Shown: positions 16,400-26,563, counted from the first letter of the stretch. The stretch is DNA of 64,000 bases from Nocardia suismassiliense (GCF_900269665.1 NZ_LT985361.1:7595992-7659991); one strand, 5' to 3'. Translations and numbers: made by a program. The notes: a model not told the origin generated them from the sequence alone.

Positions 16400-17410
16400 A
16401 TGGAAGGTATGCGCGCACGGCCTAGGCGCTGGCCGGGGTGGCTGCTGGCGGCTGCCGTACTGATCGCTGCCTGCTTGCTCAGTCTCATGATCGGGACCAA
16501 GGCCATTCCGGCAGGGCAGGTATGGGATGCGCTCCGGGGCGCAAGCGAGTCGGCGGACGCGCTGGTCATCACCGAGTACCGGGTGCCGCGCACGCTGCTC
16601 GGACTGCTCGCCGGACTCGCGCTCGGCGTGGCCGGCTGCCTCATGCAGGGGCTGACGCGCAATCCGCTGGCCGATCCGGGACTGCTCGGCATCAATGCCG
16701 GGGCGGCCTTCGTCATCGCGATAGCGGTCGCTTTTCTGGGCGCCACCGAGATCACGTCGTACGTGTGGTTCGGCTTCATCGGTGCCGCGGTGGCCTCGGT
16801 CGTGGTCTACCGGCTGGGCACCGCGGGCAGGCAGGGGACGGATCCGGTCCGGCTGACGCTGGCCGGGGTCGCCACCACGGCCGTGCTGTCCGGCCTCACC
16901 AAGGGGTTGATACTGCTGAACCCCAAAGCCTTCGACCATATGCGGAACTGGGATGCCGGAGCGCTGACCGGGCGCGGCTACGACGTGATCACCGGCGCCA
17001 CGCCGTTCATTCTCATCGGCCTGGTGGCGGCGGTGATCGCCGCGCGCTCGCTCAATGCCGTCGCCCTCGGTGACGACCTCGCCCACGCGCTGGGAGTGCA
17101 CATCAGGCGGACCCGGCTGCTCACCGTCACGTCGCTGACCCTGTTGTGCGGCACAGCGACTGCCGCGGTGGGGCCGATCACCTTCGTCGGCTTGGCGGTG
17201 CCGCATATCGCTCGCTGGATCGTCGGACCCGACCAGCGCTGGGTCATCGCCTACTCCATGCTGCTCGCGCCGATTCTGGTGCTGGGCGCGGATATGCTGG
17301 GCCGCGTCCTCGTTCGGCCCGATGAAGTGGCGGCGGGATTGGTGACCGCCTTCCTCGGTGCACCCATCCTGATCTGGCTGGCGCGGCGTACCCGGGTGAG
17401 CGAGCAATGA
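16400..17410 (+). CDS. FecCD-type siderophore ABC permease (FepD-like)
   Basis: Predicted 336-aa inner-membrane permease, with about nine or ten hydrophobic segments starting at WLLAAAVLIAACLLSL. Family marks include YRVPRTLLGLLAGLALGVAGCLMQGLTRNPLADPGLLGINAGAA and a late GPITFVGLAVPHIAR coupling region. It would form a heterodimer with the next gene product to import the ferric siderophore across the cytoplasmic membrane. The ATG at 16400 follows GGAGA. The stop overlaps the next start by 4 bp. Expression is probably iron-repressed through the box at 16295. Confidence 0.95.
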   Translation: MEGMRARPRRWPGWLLAAAVLIAACLLSLMIGTKAIPAGQVWDALRGASESADALVITEYRVPRTLLGLLAGLALGVAGCLMQGLTRNPLADPGLLGINAGAAFVIAIAVAFLGATEITSYVWFGFIGAAVASVVVYRLGTAGRQGTDPVRLTLAGVATTAVLSGLTKGLILLNPKAFDHMRNWDAGALTGRGYDVITGATPFILIGLVAAVIAARSLNAVALGDDLAHALGVHIRRTRLLTVTSLTLLCGTATAAVGPITFVGLAVPHIARWIVGPDQRWVIAYSMLLAPILVLGADMLGRVLVRPDEVAAGLVTAFLGAPILIWLARRTRVSEQ

Positions 17411-18453
17411 CCGCCATCGATTTCGGGCGCTCGGTGCTGGTGGTCCGAACCCGGCGCCTCGCCGTTCGGGTGAGTGTTCGCACCGTGGTGGTGTGCGCGA
17501 TTCTCGTCACCGCGGCACTGGCCGTGGCCGTATTGTCGCTCGGCACCGGCGATTACCCGATTCCACCGGATCGGGTGCTGCGTGCACTGTTCATCGGGGA
17601 TCAGCGATTCGACCGACTCGTGGTGTGGGACTGGCGACTTCCGCGCGTGGTGCTGGCCCTGGCGTTGGGCGCGGCCCTCGGGGTGAGCGGCGCGATCCTG
17701 CAATCGGTCACCCGGAATCCGCTCGGCAGCCCGGATCTGGTCGGCTTCAACACCGGCGCTTACACCGGTGCGCTCATCGTCATGCTGACGCTGGGCGGCG
17801 GCGGATTCCAGACCTCGGCGGGCGCGTTCCTCGGCGGACTGGCTGCCGCCCTCGCCATTCAGCTGCTGGCCTTCCGGCACAATGTCACCGGCTTCCGGCT
17901 CATCATCGTGGGCATCGGCGTCAGCGCCATGCTGGCCTCGGTCAATACCTGGCTCATCCTGCGCGCCGATCTCACCGCCGCCATGTCGGCGGCCGCCTGG
18001 GGCGCGGGGTCGCTGAGCAGGGCCACCTCGGCGCAGGTCGTGCCCACGCTCACCCTGCTTGCGGTTCTCGGCGTGGCCGCTGTCGCCACCGCGTCCCGCT
18101 TGCACATCATGGAATTGGGTGACGATCTGGCGCAGGCGTTCGGCATCCGGGTCGGACGTGACCGCGTGCTACTGATCGTGCTGAGCGTCGCGTTCTGCTC
18201 CGTCGCCACGGCCGTCGCCGGCCCGATCGCCTTCCTGGCTTTGGCGGCACCGCAATTGGGCCGCCGCCTGGCGCGCACCGCCTCCACCGCATTGGCTCCC
18301 GCCGCTGCCATGGGTGCGCTGCTGCTGGTGACCTGCGACTGGATCTCGCAGCGGATATTCGCACCCACCACGCTGCCCGTCGGCGTCGTCACCGTCTCGG
18401 TGGGCGGGGTGTATCTGGCATATGTGCTGATCGCCGAGGCGCGACGGAATTAG
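17407..18453 (+). CDS. FecCD-type siderophore ABC permease (FepG-like)
   Basis: Predicted 348-aa polytopic permease, partner of the upstream protein. It carries the family blocks W-R-L-P-R-V-V-L-A-L, GAILQSVTRNPLGSPDLVGFNTGA and GPIAFLALAAPQLGRRL. The first 30 residues are polar and Arg-rich, consistent with a cytosolic N-terminus. The ATG overlaps the upstream TGA by 4 bp, so translation is probably coupled. Confidence 0.95.
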   Translation: MTAIDFGRSVLVVRTRRLAVRVSVRTVVVCAILVTAALAVAVLSLGTGDYPIPPDRVLRALFIGDQRFDRLVVWDWRLPRVVLALALGAALGVSGAILQSVTRNPLGSPDLVGFNTGAYTGALIVMLTLGGGGFQTSAGAFLGGLAAALAIQLLAFRHNVTGFRLIIVGIGVSAMLASVNTWLILRADLTAAMSAAAWGAGSLSRATSAQVVPTLTLLAVLGVAAVATASRLHIMELGDDLAQAFGIRVGRDRVLLIVLSVAFCSVATAVAGPIAFLALAAPQLGRRLARTASTALAPAAAMGALLLVTCDWISQRIFAPTTLPVGVVTVSVGGVYLAYVLIAEARRN

Positions 18454-18463
18454 GGGAACGACG

Positions 18464-19291
18464 ATGAACGACAAGCACAGCACACAGCAGGATCGGGTCC
18501 GCTTGCGGGCCGACCGGGTGCGCCTCGGCTATCGCGGCCGAACCATCAGCGACCAGCTCTCGGTGGACATTCCGGACGGGGCCTTCACGGTGATCATCGG
18601 CCCCAATGCCTGCGGAAAGTCCACCTTGCTGCGCGCGCTCGCTCGCTTGCTCACCCCGGACGACGGTGCCGTGCTGCTCGACGGCAAGGCCATCACTGCC
18701 TACCCAGCCAAGGAGGTGGCCCGCAGCATCGGTCTGCTCCCACAATCCTCGACCGCCCCGGACGGCATCCGGGTCGCGGATCTGGTTGCGCGCGGCCGTT
18801 ATCCGCACCAGACCCTGCTCCGCCAGTGGTCGCAGGCGGACGAAGCCGCGGTCACCGCGGCCATGGCGGCCACCGGTGTCACCGACCTGTCGGCCCGCTC
18901 GGTGGACGAGCTCTCCGGTGGCCAGCGGCAACGCGTCTGGGTCGCCATGGTGCTGGCGCAGGAGACGCCGATCATTCTGCTCGACGAGCCGACCACCTAC
19001 CTGGACATCGCGCATCAGATCCAACTGCTGGATCTGTGCCGCTCGCTGAACCGGAACTCCGGCCGGACCGTGGTCGCCGTCCTGCATGACCTGAACCACG
19101 CCTTCCGCTACGCCGATCACCTGATTGCGATGCGGGACGGCCGGGTGATCGCCGCCGGTGCGCCGCGCGAGATCGCGACCGCCGAGCTGGTGCAGGAGGT
19201 CTTCGCCCTGGGCTGCCGGATCATCGACGACCCGGAAACCGGTGCGCCACTCGTGATTCCGCTGGCGGAGAACGCGGCGGGCGTGAGCTGA
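18464..19291 (+). CDS. siderophore ABC transporter ATPase (FepC-like)
   Basis: Predicted 275-aa ATPase that powers the two permeases. Visible motifs are Walker A GPNACGKSTLL, Q-loop LLPQS, signature LSGGQRQR, Walker B ILLDEPTTYLD and H-loop VLHDLNHAFRYAD. Region V-A-R-G-R-Y-P-H is typical of the iron-siderophore subgroup. It starts 10 bp after the second permease gene and ends before a hairpin with a T tract. Confidence 0.95.
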   Translation: MNDKHSTQQDRVRLRADRVRLGYRGRTISDQLSVDIPDGAFTVIIGPNACGKSTLLRALARLLTPDDGAVLLDGKAITAYPAKEVARSIGLLPQSSTAPDGIRVADLVARGRYPHQTLLRQWSQADEAAVTAAMAATGVTDLSARSVDELSGGQRQRVWVAMVLAQETPIILLDEPTTYLDIAHQIQLLDLCRSLNRNSGRTVVAVLHDLNHAFRYADHLIAMRDGRVIAAGAPREIATAELVQEVFALGCRIIDDPETGAPLVIPLAENAAGVS

Positions 19292-19304
19292 CGCGGCACC
19301 GAGC

Positions 19305-19336
19305 GGTGACCGTCCAGTGGGGCGGGTCACCTTTTT
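19305..19336 (+). terminator. intrinsic terminator between importer and NRPS transcripts
   Basis: A 7-bp stem (19305-19311 with 19325-19331) followed directly by five T residues. It separates the ATPase gene from the iron-boxed NRPS promoter. The stem is short, so termination may be partial. Confidence 0.5.
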
Positions 19337-19346
19337 CTGTTGAAAC

Positions 19347-19365
19347 TTAATTTAGGTTAACCTAT
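19347..19365 (+). promoter_or_regulatory. iron box upstream of the NRPS gene
   Basis: TTAATTTAGGTTAACCTAT matches 15 of 19 positions of the IdeR/DtxR consensus and contains a perfect TAGGTTAACCTA palindrome. It lies 83 bp before the NRPS start. Confidence 0.7.
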
Positions 19366-19448
19366 CCTCAGTCCTCCCTGCTGGACTCTCATCGAGCCCG
19401 GGTGGACCGAGGGAGGGGGCGCAAGACGTAGCTGGTGAAGGAGTTGCC

Positions 19449-22400
19449 ATGGGAGTGGTGGAACGGGACGAGAGCACGGGTCATCCCGGATTGCCGCTCA
19501 CCGGAGCGCAACTGGGCATCTGGAACGCCCAGCGATTCGATCCGGAATCCGGGCGTTACCTCGTCGGTGAGGTGCTGGAGATCTCCGGCGAGCAGCCCAT
19601 CGACGTCGATCTGCTGGCGGAGGCCATCCGGCGCACCGTCGCCGAATCCGAGAACATGCGGCTGCGGTTCCGCGAAACCGGCGACGGCCCACGGCAATTC
19701 GTGACCGATGCGGCAGCTGAATTGCGGCCGACCATCGACCTGCGGGTAGCCGCCGAGCCATTGGCGCTGGCGCACGAAGCGGTAGCCCTCGAACGCCACC
19801 GTGCCGCTGAACACTGCCGCGGTATGGTCGATCGCCAGCTGTACAACTACACACTGATCCGGCTGAGCGACACCGAGGTCTGGTGTGTGCAGCTCTATCA
19901 CCACCTGATCGTCGATGGTTACAGCGCTGCCCTGCTGTCCCGCCGCGTGGCCGGGCACTACACCTCCATGCGGCGCGGAACCAAGCCGCCGAGACAGACT
20001 TTCGGCACCATAGCCGCCCTCGTCGCCGAGGAGCAGGAGTACCGCGCGGGCGCACAGTTCGAACAGGACCGCCAGTTCTGGCGCGACCAGCTGACGCCAT
20101 GGCCGGACCTGGACGGTCGCGGCCGCCATGTCGGCGGCGCCGTCGAGCACACGATCCGCGGCGAAGGCATCCTCTCCGCCGAGACCCTCGCACTCCTGAA
20201 GGAATGCGCCGACAACTACGGCGTCACCTGGGCCGACGTCCTGATCGCTTGCTACACCGCCTATCTCCAGCGCGAGCTCGGCAGCTCCGATGTGGTCCTG
20301 TCCATGCTGCTCATGGGCCGAGTGGGCCGCGCCGCCCTGACCACTCCGGCCATGGCCGTGAATGTGCTCCCGCTTCGCCTGCCCGTCCGCGCCGACGACC
20401 GCCTCGGCGAGCTCGCCGTGCGAGTAGCCGCCACCCTGCGCGAGGTCCGGGCCCACCAGCGCTACAGCGGCGACGACCTGGCCCGCGACTTCCACGGTTA
20501 CGGCGCCGGTGAACTGCTGCACGGCGTCGGCATGAACCTCAAAATCTTCGATTTCGCCCTCGACTTCGACGGCTCCCGGGGCGTGCTGCGCAATGTGGCG
20601 GGCGGCCCACCCGAAGATCTCGGCCTGGTGGTCACTCCCCTGCCGGACGACACCGTCCTGCTCGGCTTCGAATCCGACGCGCGCACCAACGACGGCGACT
20701 CCGTCCGCCGCCGCGTCGACGGCCTGCTGCGGGTCATCGACGCCTTCATCGGCGTGGACAAACCGCCCGTCGGCGCCCTCGAACTGCTCGACCGCGCCGA
20801 GCGCGACCGACTGCTGGCCGCACGCTCGGCACCGGCCGACGCCGCGCCCATCGAGCTGGTGCCGAATGCCCTGCACCGCATGGTCACCGAGCACCCCGGC
20901 GCAATCGTGCTCGCCGCCGATGGCGTGGAGTGGACCGCCACCGAGTTCATGCACCGGGTCGATCGGCTCGCGCACTACCTGCGCGCCAACGGAATCCGCC
21001 CGGATTCGATCGTCGGCGTAGCCCTCCCGCGCTCGGCGGATTTGGTGGTGGCCCTGTTCGCGGTGTGGCGGGCAGGCGGCACTTTCCTGCCCCTCGACCC
21101 GGAACACCCGATACCGCGATTGCTCGACATGATCGACGACGCCGCACCGGAATTGGTGTTGAGTACCGGGTCGCTGGCAGCGGACCTCACCCCGGCGAAT
21201 CGAGTCCGTGTGGTGGATATCGACAGCGCCGAGTATCAGGCCGAGCTGACGGAACATTCCGGCGTGCTGTCGGTAGACGAGTTTGCGGCGCAAGAGCATT
21301 CGAAGCGTGGCGCCTATCTGATATACACCTCCGGGTCTACGGGCCGGCCGAAGGGCGTGCTGGTGGACCACGGTGCGCTGGCGCAATTGGTGGCCGCACA
21401 TCGAGGCGGAATGTACGCCGAAACAGCGGCGCGGGCCGGGGGCCGGGCGCTACGGGTGGCGCATACGACGTCGTTCGCCTTCGACGCGGCGCTGGATCCG
21501 TTGCTGTGGATCCTCGACGGGCATTGTATTCGGGTGTACGACAGTCAGATTCGGCGGGATCCCGCCGCGCTCGTCGCGGCGTTCGGGCGGGATCGGATCG
21601 ATGTGATCGATGGGACGCCCGCCTTTGTCGCCGGGTTGATGGAGCACGGACTCGCGCGTATCGCGCCGCAGCTGCTGGCGCTCGGCGGGGACGCTTGTTC
21701 GCCGGAGTTGTGGCAGAGCATTCAGCGAGCGGGGATCACTGCGGTCAATCTGTACGGGCCGAGCGAGTCCACTGTCGATGCCATCGCGGCGTCGGTGCAC
21801 GGCGAGGTGCCGGCTATCGGGCGGCCGTTGCCCGGGTCGCGGATCTATCTGCTCGACAACGGATTACAGGCTGTCGCGGATGGACGGGTCGGGGAGTTGT
21901 ACGTGGCCGGGCAACAGCTTGCCCGTGGCTACCTCGGTCGTCCCGATGCGACATCGGATCGGTTCGTCGCCGATCCATACGGTCCGCCGGGGGCGCGGAT
22001 GTACCGCACCGGTGATCGGGCGCGGTGGATCCCTGGACGCGGCTACCAGTACCTGGGGCGGGTCGACAATCAGGTCAAGATTCGCGGGCACCGCGTCGAG
22101 TTGGGCGAGGTCGAGGCGGCGCTGGACGCGCTACCCGAGGTGCGGGCCGCTGCTGCCGACATTCGGGAGATCGCCGGGCGGCCCACCTTGATCGGGTATG
22201 TGGTGCCGGCCGGCGCCACTGTGTTGAAGTCCGTCGAATTGCGCTCGCGGCTGGCGGATGTGGTGCCCGACCATCTGGTGCCGTCGCGCCTGGTCGTGCT
22301 GGACGCGCTCCCGCACACGGTCAACGGGAAGCTGGATCGGCAGGCCCTGCCCGAACCACCGTCCGATGCGGGTGGGCGGTCACCGGAAACGCCCGCCGAA

Positions 22401-25400
22401 GCGGCTGTCTGTGCGATCGTCTCGACCGCGCTCGGCCATGACGCGGTCAGCGTCGACGATGACTTCTTCGGTGTCGGTGGCGACAGCATCACCGCCATCA
22501 GTGTGAGCAGCAGGTTGCGCGAGCAAGGGTTGCTCCTGTCGCCGCAGGACCTGCTGACTCGGCGTCCACTGGCCGAGCTCGCCGCCACCGCTGCCGCGGC
22601 GGCGTCCGGCCCCGAATCCGCCGCTGCCCCTGCGGCGGCGCGCGGTATCTCGATGGCGCTACCGCAGCAGGGCATCGACGAGCTGACGGCGCGGTACGGT
22701 CCGGTCGCCGACGTGCTGCCGCTCTCGCCACTGCAGGAAGGGCTGCTGTTCCACGCGCTGCGCGATGGTGACGACGACATCTACACCATGACAGCGCGTT
22801 TCGAGCTGGCCGGTGCGGTCGAGCCGGATCAGCTGCGGACGGCCTTCGAGCGGATGCTGGCTCGCCATCCGAATCTGGGTGCGGCGTTCTGCTACCAGCA
22901 GTTCGACGAGCCGGTGCAGGTGCTGCCCAGCTCGCCCGAATTGGGTTGGCGTGTCGAGGATCTGCGCACGCTCGCGGCCGAAGAGGTCGACCGGGTCGCC
23001 GGCGATCTGGAGCGGCAGGCCGGTGGCGAGCGGTTCGACATCTCCGCACCACCGCTACTGCGGGTCCTGCTGATCCGCATGACCGACACCTCCCAGCGCC
23101 TGATCCTGATGGCGCATCACTTGCTTGCCGACGGCTGGTCGGTGCCGATCATGCTGCGTGAGGCGCTTGTGCTGTACCACGGCGACGGCGAAACACTGCC
23201 GGTCCCCGGCTATTACGGCGACTATCTGGCTTGGCTCGGGACCCGCGACACCGAAGCGGCGGTGCAACGCTGGCGCGACTATCTCACCGGGTTGCCCGCA
23301 CCGTCTCTGGTCGGCATCGTCGGACAGCGCTCGCACGCCGTGGGTCTGCGGGTTCCGCTGCCCGACGACTTCGGCGCCACCCTGGAGAAGGTGAGCAGGC
23401 ACTTCGGGCTCACCATGAACACCCTGCTGCAAGGCGCCTGGTCGATGGTGCTGGCCGACCATCTCGGCCGCACCGACGTCGTCTTCGGCACGGTCGTCTC
23501 CGGCCGTCCGGCGGAGCTGGCGAACGTCGAGACCACGGTCGGGTTGTTCAGCAATACGGTTCCCGTTCGGCTGCACCTGGATTCGCGGCGCTCCTTGCCG
23601 GATCAGCTCACCGACTTCCAGCGGACCTCGTTCGAGATGCAGACCCAGGGCTACCTCGGTCTGGCCACCGTCGAACGGGCCGTCGGTCTCGGCCGCTTGT
23701 TCGACAGCCTGGTCGTCTTCGAGAACTTCCCGAAATCCGGTCTGCGACAGCCGGAACACCATCAGCTGCGGGTGGCCGATGTCGCCGTGCACAGCCTCAC
23801 CCACTACCCGATCGTGGTGACCGCGCGGCCCAATGAAACGTTCGACCTACTGCTGCACCATGATCCGGCGGCAGTGCCGGAGGCGGTCGCCACCCAGCTC
23901 ACGGACCGGCTCGGCGCGGTGCTCACCGCGCTGACCGCCGATCCCGAGGCCACCGTTGCGGCGGTCATCGAGACGGCTCGCCCGCGGCAAACCCACGGCG
24001 AAACCCTCGCAACCTGGGGCACGACGGCGATCGATCCCGCCGCGTCCGCTGTCACCGCCGAGGGCGTCACGGTCGACTACGCCGACTTCCATGCCCGGGT
24101 GAACCGCCTGGCTCGCTGGCTGATTTCACGGGCTATCGGCCCCGAAACAGTGGTCGCGGTAGCCATGCATCGCTGCCTCGACTCGGTGGTCGCCGCCCAC
24201 GCGATCATGCGTTCCGGCGGCGTCTACCTGCCGATCGATCCGGAACAGCCGGCACAACGGATCGACAACATTCTCGAAACCGCTACTCCGGCATTGGTTC
24301 TCAGCACCTCGGCCGATGATTTCGCTACCGGCCGAGCCCAGGTCGTCGCCGTCGACCAGCTGGATACCACCGGATTCGCCGACATCGAGATCGCCGATGC
24401 CGAGCGGGTTTCCCCACTGCGTCCCGCGAACGCCGCCTACCTGCTGTTCACCTCCGGCTCCACCGGCGTCCCGAAGGGCGTCACGGTCGCCCACGAGTCG
24501 ATCGTCAACACCTTCGAATGGCTGCAGCGCCAACAGCATTTCGGCCCGGCCGACACCGTCCTCTACCGCACCCCGCCCACCTTCGACGCCTCCCTGCTGG
24601 AACTGTTCCTCCCCCTGCTGGTCGGCGCCCGCATCGTCGCGACCCGGCCCGATGGCCACAAGGACCCGTACTACCAGGCGCAGCTGATGCGCGACGAGCG
24701 GGTGACCACCGTCCAGATGACGACCTCCATGCTCACCGTGCTGGCCGAGGAGACCGACCTCACCGGCAGCCGGCTGCGCTGCGTCATCACCGGCGGCGAA
24801 GCCCTCCCGCCCGCCACCGCGCACCGCGTCCGCGCCGACACCGGCGCACAGGTCAACAACCTCTACGGCCCCACCGAGGCCGCCGTGTGCATCACCTACC
24901 ACGAGACCACCGACGCCGACACCCTGTCCGTCCCCATCGGCCGCGCCGCGAGCCGAGCAGGCGTCCGCGTCTTGGACGAGCGGCTACGCCCGGTCCCGGC
25001 CGGAACGGTCGGCGAGTTGTATCTCACCGGTGTGCAATTGGCCCGCGGCTACTTCGCCCGCCCGGACCTCACGGCAGGCGCGTTCATCGCCGACCCGTAC
25101 GGCCACGGCGACCGGATGTACCGGACCGGCGACCTGGTGAAGTGGACCCCCGCCGGTGAACTCGAGTACGTCGGCCGCGGCGACAGCCAGGTGAAACTGC
25201 GCGGCCAGCGGATCGAACTCGGCGATATCGAGTCGGCACTGCTCACCTGCGCGGGTGTGGCCCAGGCCGTCGTGCTGCTGCGGGAGGACACCCCGGGCGA
25301 TCAGCGCCTGGTCGCCTATCTCATCGCCCGGTCCGGGGTCGAACTCGACACCGAGGCGGTGCGCGAACAGCTGCGTACGGCGTTGCCCGCCTACATGATT

Positions 25401-26528
25401 CCGGCCGCCCTGCTGGTGCTGGACCATATTCCACGCACCGCCAGCGAGAAGATCGACCGCAAGGCGCTGCCGGCGCCGGATTACGCCGCACCCGAGCAGG
25501 TGGCAACGACGACCGTCGTCCGCGAAACGGGTCAACTCGACGTCGTGCGCGACGCGGGTCAACTCGACGTCGTGCGCGAGGCCATGGCCGCAGTGCTCTC
25601 AGTTCCCGAGATCGCCGCGGACGACGACTTCTTCGCCGCGGGCGGCCACTCGCTCTCGGCCGTGCGCTTGATCGGACGGCTCGGTCGTGCGGGCATCGCG
25701 GCGGTGCTCGACGATGTGTTCGCCGCACCCACCCCGCGCGCGCTCGCGGCGCGCCTCGGCACAGCCGCGTCGGGCGCGTCGCCGTCGGTCGATGGACTCG
25801 CGATGCTGGGCCGCCGCCTCGATCACGTGCTGGAACTGCGCACCGGCGGCTCGGCCGCACCGCTGTTCTGCGTCCACCCGGTGGGCGGCACCGCATGGCA
25901 GTTCGGTCCGCTGGCCCGGCTGCTGCGCGCCGACCGGCCGATCGTGGGTCTGCAGCTACCGGTCTTGAGCGACAACGATTTCCACGCCCGCACGCTCGAC
26001 GATCTCGCGAGGCACTACCTGGCCACCATCCGCCGCATCCAGCCGCGGGGTCCGTATAGTCTGCTCGGCTACTCACTGGGCGGCAATATCGTGCATGCAC
26101 TGGCCGCGGCCATGGCGGCCGAGGGCGACGAGCTCGCCTACGTGGGTCTGGTCGATTCGCATCCGCTGAGCGATCTCACCGACCGGGCCGTTCGCAGCCT
26201 CACCGACCCCGCCGAGCTGGACCGGCTGCTGCCCGAAATTCCCGAGGACCAGCCGGAGCTCGCGGCGGCCATCCGCGCGGCCGCGACGGCGCTGCTCCGC
26301 ATGGTCACCGAGTCCGAATCACCGCGCTACGGCGGCCCGATGGCCCTGTACTCCGCCGACACCGGCACCGAACCCGGACGCGCCGAGGCCCAGCTGACCG
26401 GGTGGCGAGCCGCCGGCGCCCAGCTGGTGGTCCGGCGACTCCCCTACTCGCACTTCGACATCGTGTCCCCCAAGGGCTGGACCGAGGTCGCGGCGCTGCT
26501 CGACGTGGATCCGGCGATTCGCGCATGA
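19449..26528 (+). CDS. dimodular catechol-siderophore NRPS (C-A-T-C-A-T-TE)
   Basis: Predicted 2359-aa synthetase, EntF-like but with two modules. C1 (about 15-440) has HHLIVDG at 151. A1 (about 475-960) contains YTSGSTGRPKG and YRTGD. T1 carries its Ser at 1013 (GGDSI). C2 (about 1088-1515) has HHLLADG near 1223. A2 (about 1520-2010) contains FTSGSTGVPKG. T2 carries its Ser at 2068 (GGHSL). TE (about 2128-2350) has Ser2209 in GYSLGG. No epimerase domain was found. Pocket residues read by eye are D-A-D-D-A-G-L-V-D for A1, whose acidic lining suggests a basic amino acid, and D-A-L-Q-I-G-L-V-C for A2, nearest to glycine codes and unlike EntF serine. C1 would accept DHB from the free carrier protein. 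Confidence 0.95.
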   Translation: MGVVERDESTGHPGLPLTGAQLGIWNAQRFDPESGRYLVGEVLEISGEQPIDVDLLAEAIRRTVAESENMRLRFRETGDGPRQFVTDAAAELRPTIDLRVAAEPLALAHEAVALERHRAAEHCRGMVDRQLYNYTLIRLSDTEVWCVQLYHHLIVDGYSAALLSRRVAGHYTSMRRGTKPPRQTFGTIAALVAEEQEYRAGAQFEQDRQFWRDQLTPWPDLDGRGRHVGGAVEHTIRGEGILSAETLALLKECADNYGVTWADVLIACYTAYLQRELGSSDVVLSMLLMGRVGRAALTTPAMAVNVLPLRLPVRADDRLGELAVRVAATLREVRAHQRYSGDDLARDFHGYGAGELLHGVGMNLKIFDFALDFDGSRGVLRNVAGGPPEDLGLVVTPLPDDTVLLGFESDARTNDGDSVRRRVDGLLRVIDAFIGVDKPPVGALELLDRAERDRLLAARSAPADAAPIELVPNALHRMVTEHPGAIVLAADGVEWTATEFMHRVDRLAHYLRANGIRPDSIVGVALPRSADLVVALFAVWRAGGTFLPLDPEHPIPRLLDMIDDAAPELVLSTGSLAADLTPANRVRVVDIDSAEYQAELTEHSGVLSVDEFAAQEHSKRGAYLIYTSGSTGRPKGVLVDHGALAQLVAAHRGGMYAETAARAGGRALRVAHTTSFAFDAALDPLLWILDGHCIRVYDSQIRRDPAALVAAFGRDRIDVIDGTPAFVAGLMEHGLARIAPQLLALGGDACSPELWQSIQRAGITAVNLYGPSESTVDAIAASVHGEVPAIGRPLPGSRIYLLDNGLQAVADGRVGELYVAGQQLARGYLGRPDATSDRFVADPYGPPGARMYRTGDRARWIPGRGYQYLGRVDNQVKIRGHRVELGEVEAALDALPEVRAAAADIREIAGRPTLIGYVVPAGATVLKSVELRSRLADVVPDHLVPSRLVVLDALPHTVNGKLDRQALPEPPSDAGGRSPETPAEAAVCAIVSTALGHDAVSVDDDFFGVGGDSITAISVSSRLREQGLLLSPQDLLTRRPLAELAATAAAAASGPESAAAPAAARGISMALPQQGIDELTARYGPVADVLPLSPLQEGLLFHALRDGDDDIYTMTARFELAGAVEPDQLRTAFERMLARHPNLGAAFCYQQFDEPVQVLPSSPELGWRVEDLRTLAAEEVDRVAGDLERQAGGERFDISAPPLLRVLLIRMTDTSQRLILMAHHLLADGWSVPIMLREALVLYHGDGETLPVPGYYGDYLAWLGTRDTEAAVQRWRDYLTGLPAPSLVGIVGQRSHAVGLRVPLPDDFGATLEKVSRHFGLTMNTLLQGAWSMVLADHLGRTDVVFGTVVSGRPAELANVETTVGLFSNTVPVRLHLDSRRSLPDQLTDFQRTSFEMQTQGYLGLATVERAVGLGRLFDSLVVFENFPKSGLRQPEHHQLRVADVAVHSLTHYPIVVTARPNETFDLLLHHDPAAVPEAVATQLTDRLGAVLTALTADPEATVAAVIETARPRQTHGETLATWGTTAIDPAASAVTAEGVTVDYADFHARVNRLARWLISRAIGPETVVAVAMHRCLDSVVAAHAIMRSGGVYLPIDPEQPAQRIDNILETATPALVLSTSADDFATGRAQVVAVDQLDTTGFADIEIADAERVSPLRPANAAYLLFTSGSTGVPKGVTVAHESIVNTFEWLQRQQHFGPADTVLYRTPPTFDASLLELFLPLLVGARIVATRPDGHKDPYYQAQLMRDERVTTVQMTTSMLTVLAEETDLTGSRLRCVITGGEALPPATAHRVRADTGAQVNNLYGPTEAAVCITYHETTDADTLSVPIGRAASRAGVRVLDERLRPVPAGTVGELYLTGVQLARGYFARPDLTAGAFIADPYGHGDRMYRTGDLVKWTPAGELEYVGRGDSQVKLRGQRIELGDIESALLTCAGVAQAVVLLREDTPGDQRLVAYLIARSGVELDTEAVREQLRTALPAYMIPAALLVLDHIPRTASEKIDRKALPAPDYAAPEQVATTTVVRETGQLDVVRDAGQLDVVREAMAAVLSVPEIAADDDFFAAGGHSLSAVRLIGRLGRAGIAAVLDDVFAAPTPRALAARLGTAASGASPSVDGLAMLGRRLDHVLELRTGGSAAPLFCVHPVGGTAWQFGPLARLLRADRPIVGLQLPVLSDNDFHARTLDDLARHYLATIRRIQPRGPYSLLGYSLGGNIVHALAAAMAAEGDELAYVGLVDSHPLSDLTDRAVRSLTDPAELDRLLPEIPEDQPELAAAIRAAATALLRMVTESESPRYGGPMALYSADTGTEPGRAEAQLTGWRAAGAQLVVRRLPYSHFDIVSPKGWTEVAALLDVDPAIRA
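25524..25577 (+). repeat. 27-bp tandem duplication in the A2-T2 linker
   Basis: Two adjacent 27-bp units (25524-25550 and 25551-25577), identical except in the first two codons, encode E/D-T/A-G-Q-L-D-V-V-R twice. The linker before the second carrier domain is lengthened by nine residues in frame. Confidence 0.9.
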
Positions 26529-26563
26529 CCTCTCCCCCGACAAGACAGAAAGAACACCCATCC

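Noticed and set aside
19389..21401. 670-codon open frame on the minus strand
   Set aside because: Antisense to the C1 and A1 domains of the NRPS, no recognisable domain.
22390..22720. Epimerase domain after T1 suggested by its GGDSI motif
   Set aside because: The next domain begins PLSPLQEGLLFH and has HHLLADG, a condensation domain. There is no room for an epimerase.
11822..26528. Salicylate-based mycobactin/nocobactin cluster
   Set aside because: The ligase pocket has Ser at the DHB-discriminating site and an EntA-type dehydrogenase is present. There is no salicylate synthase, polyketide synthase or hydroxylysine gene here.
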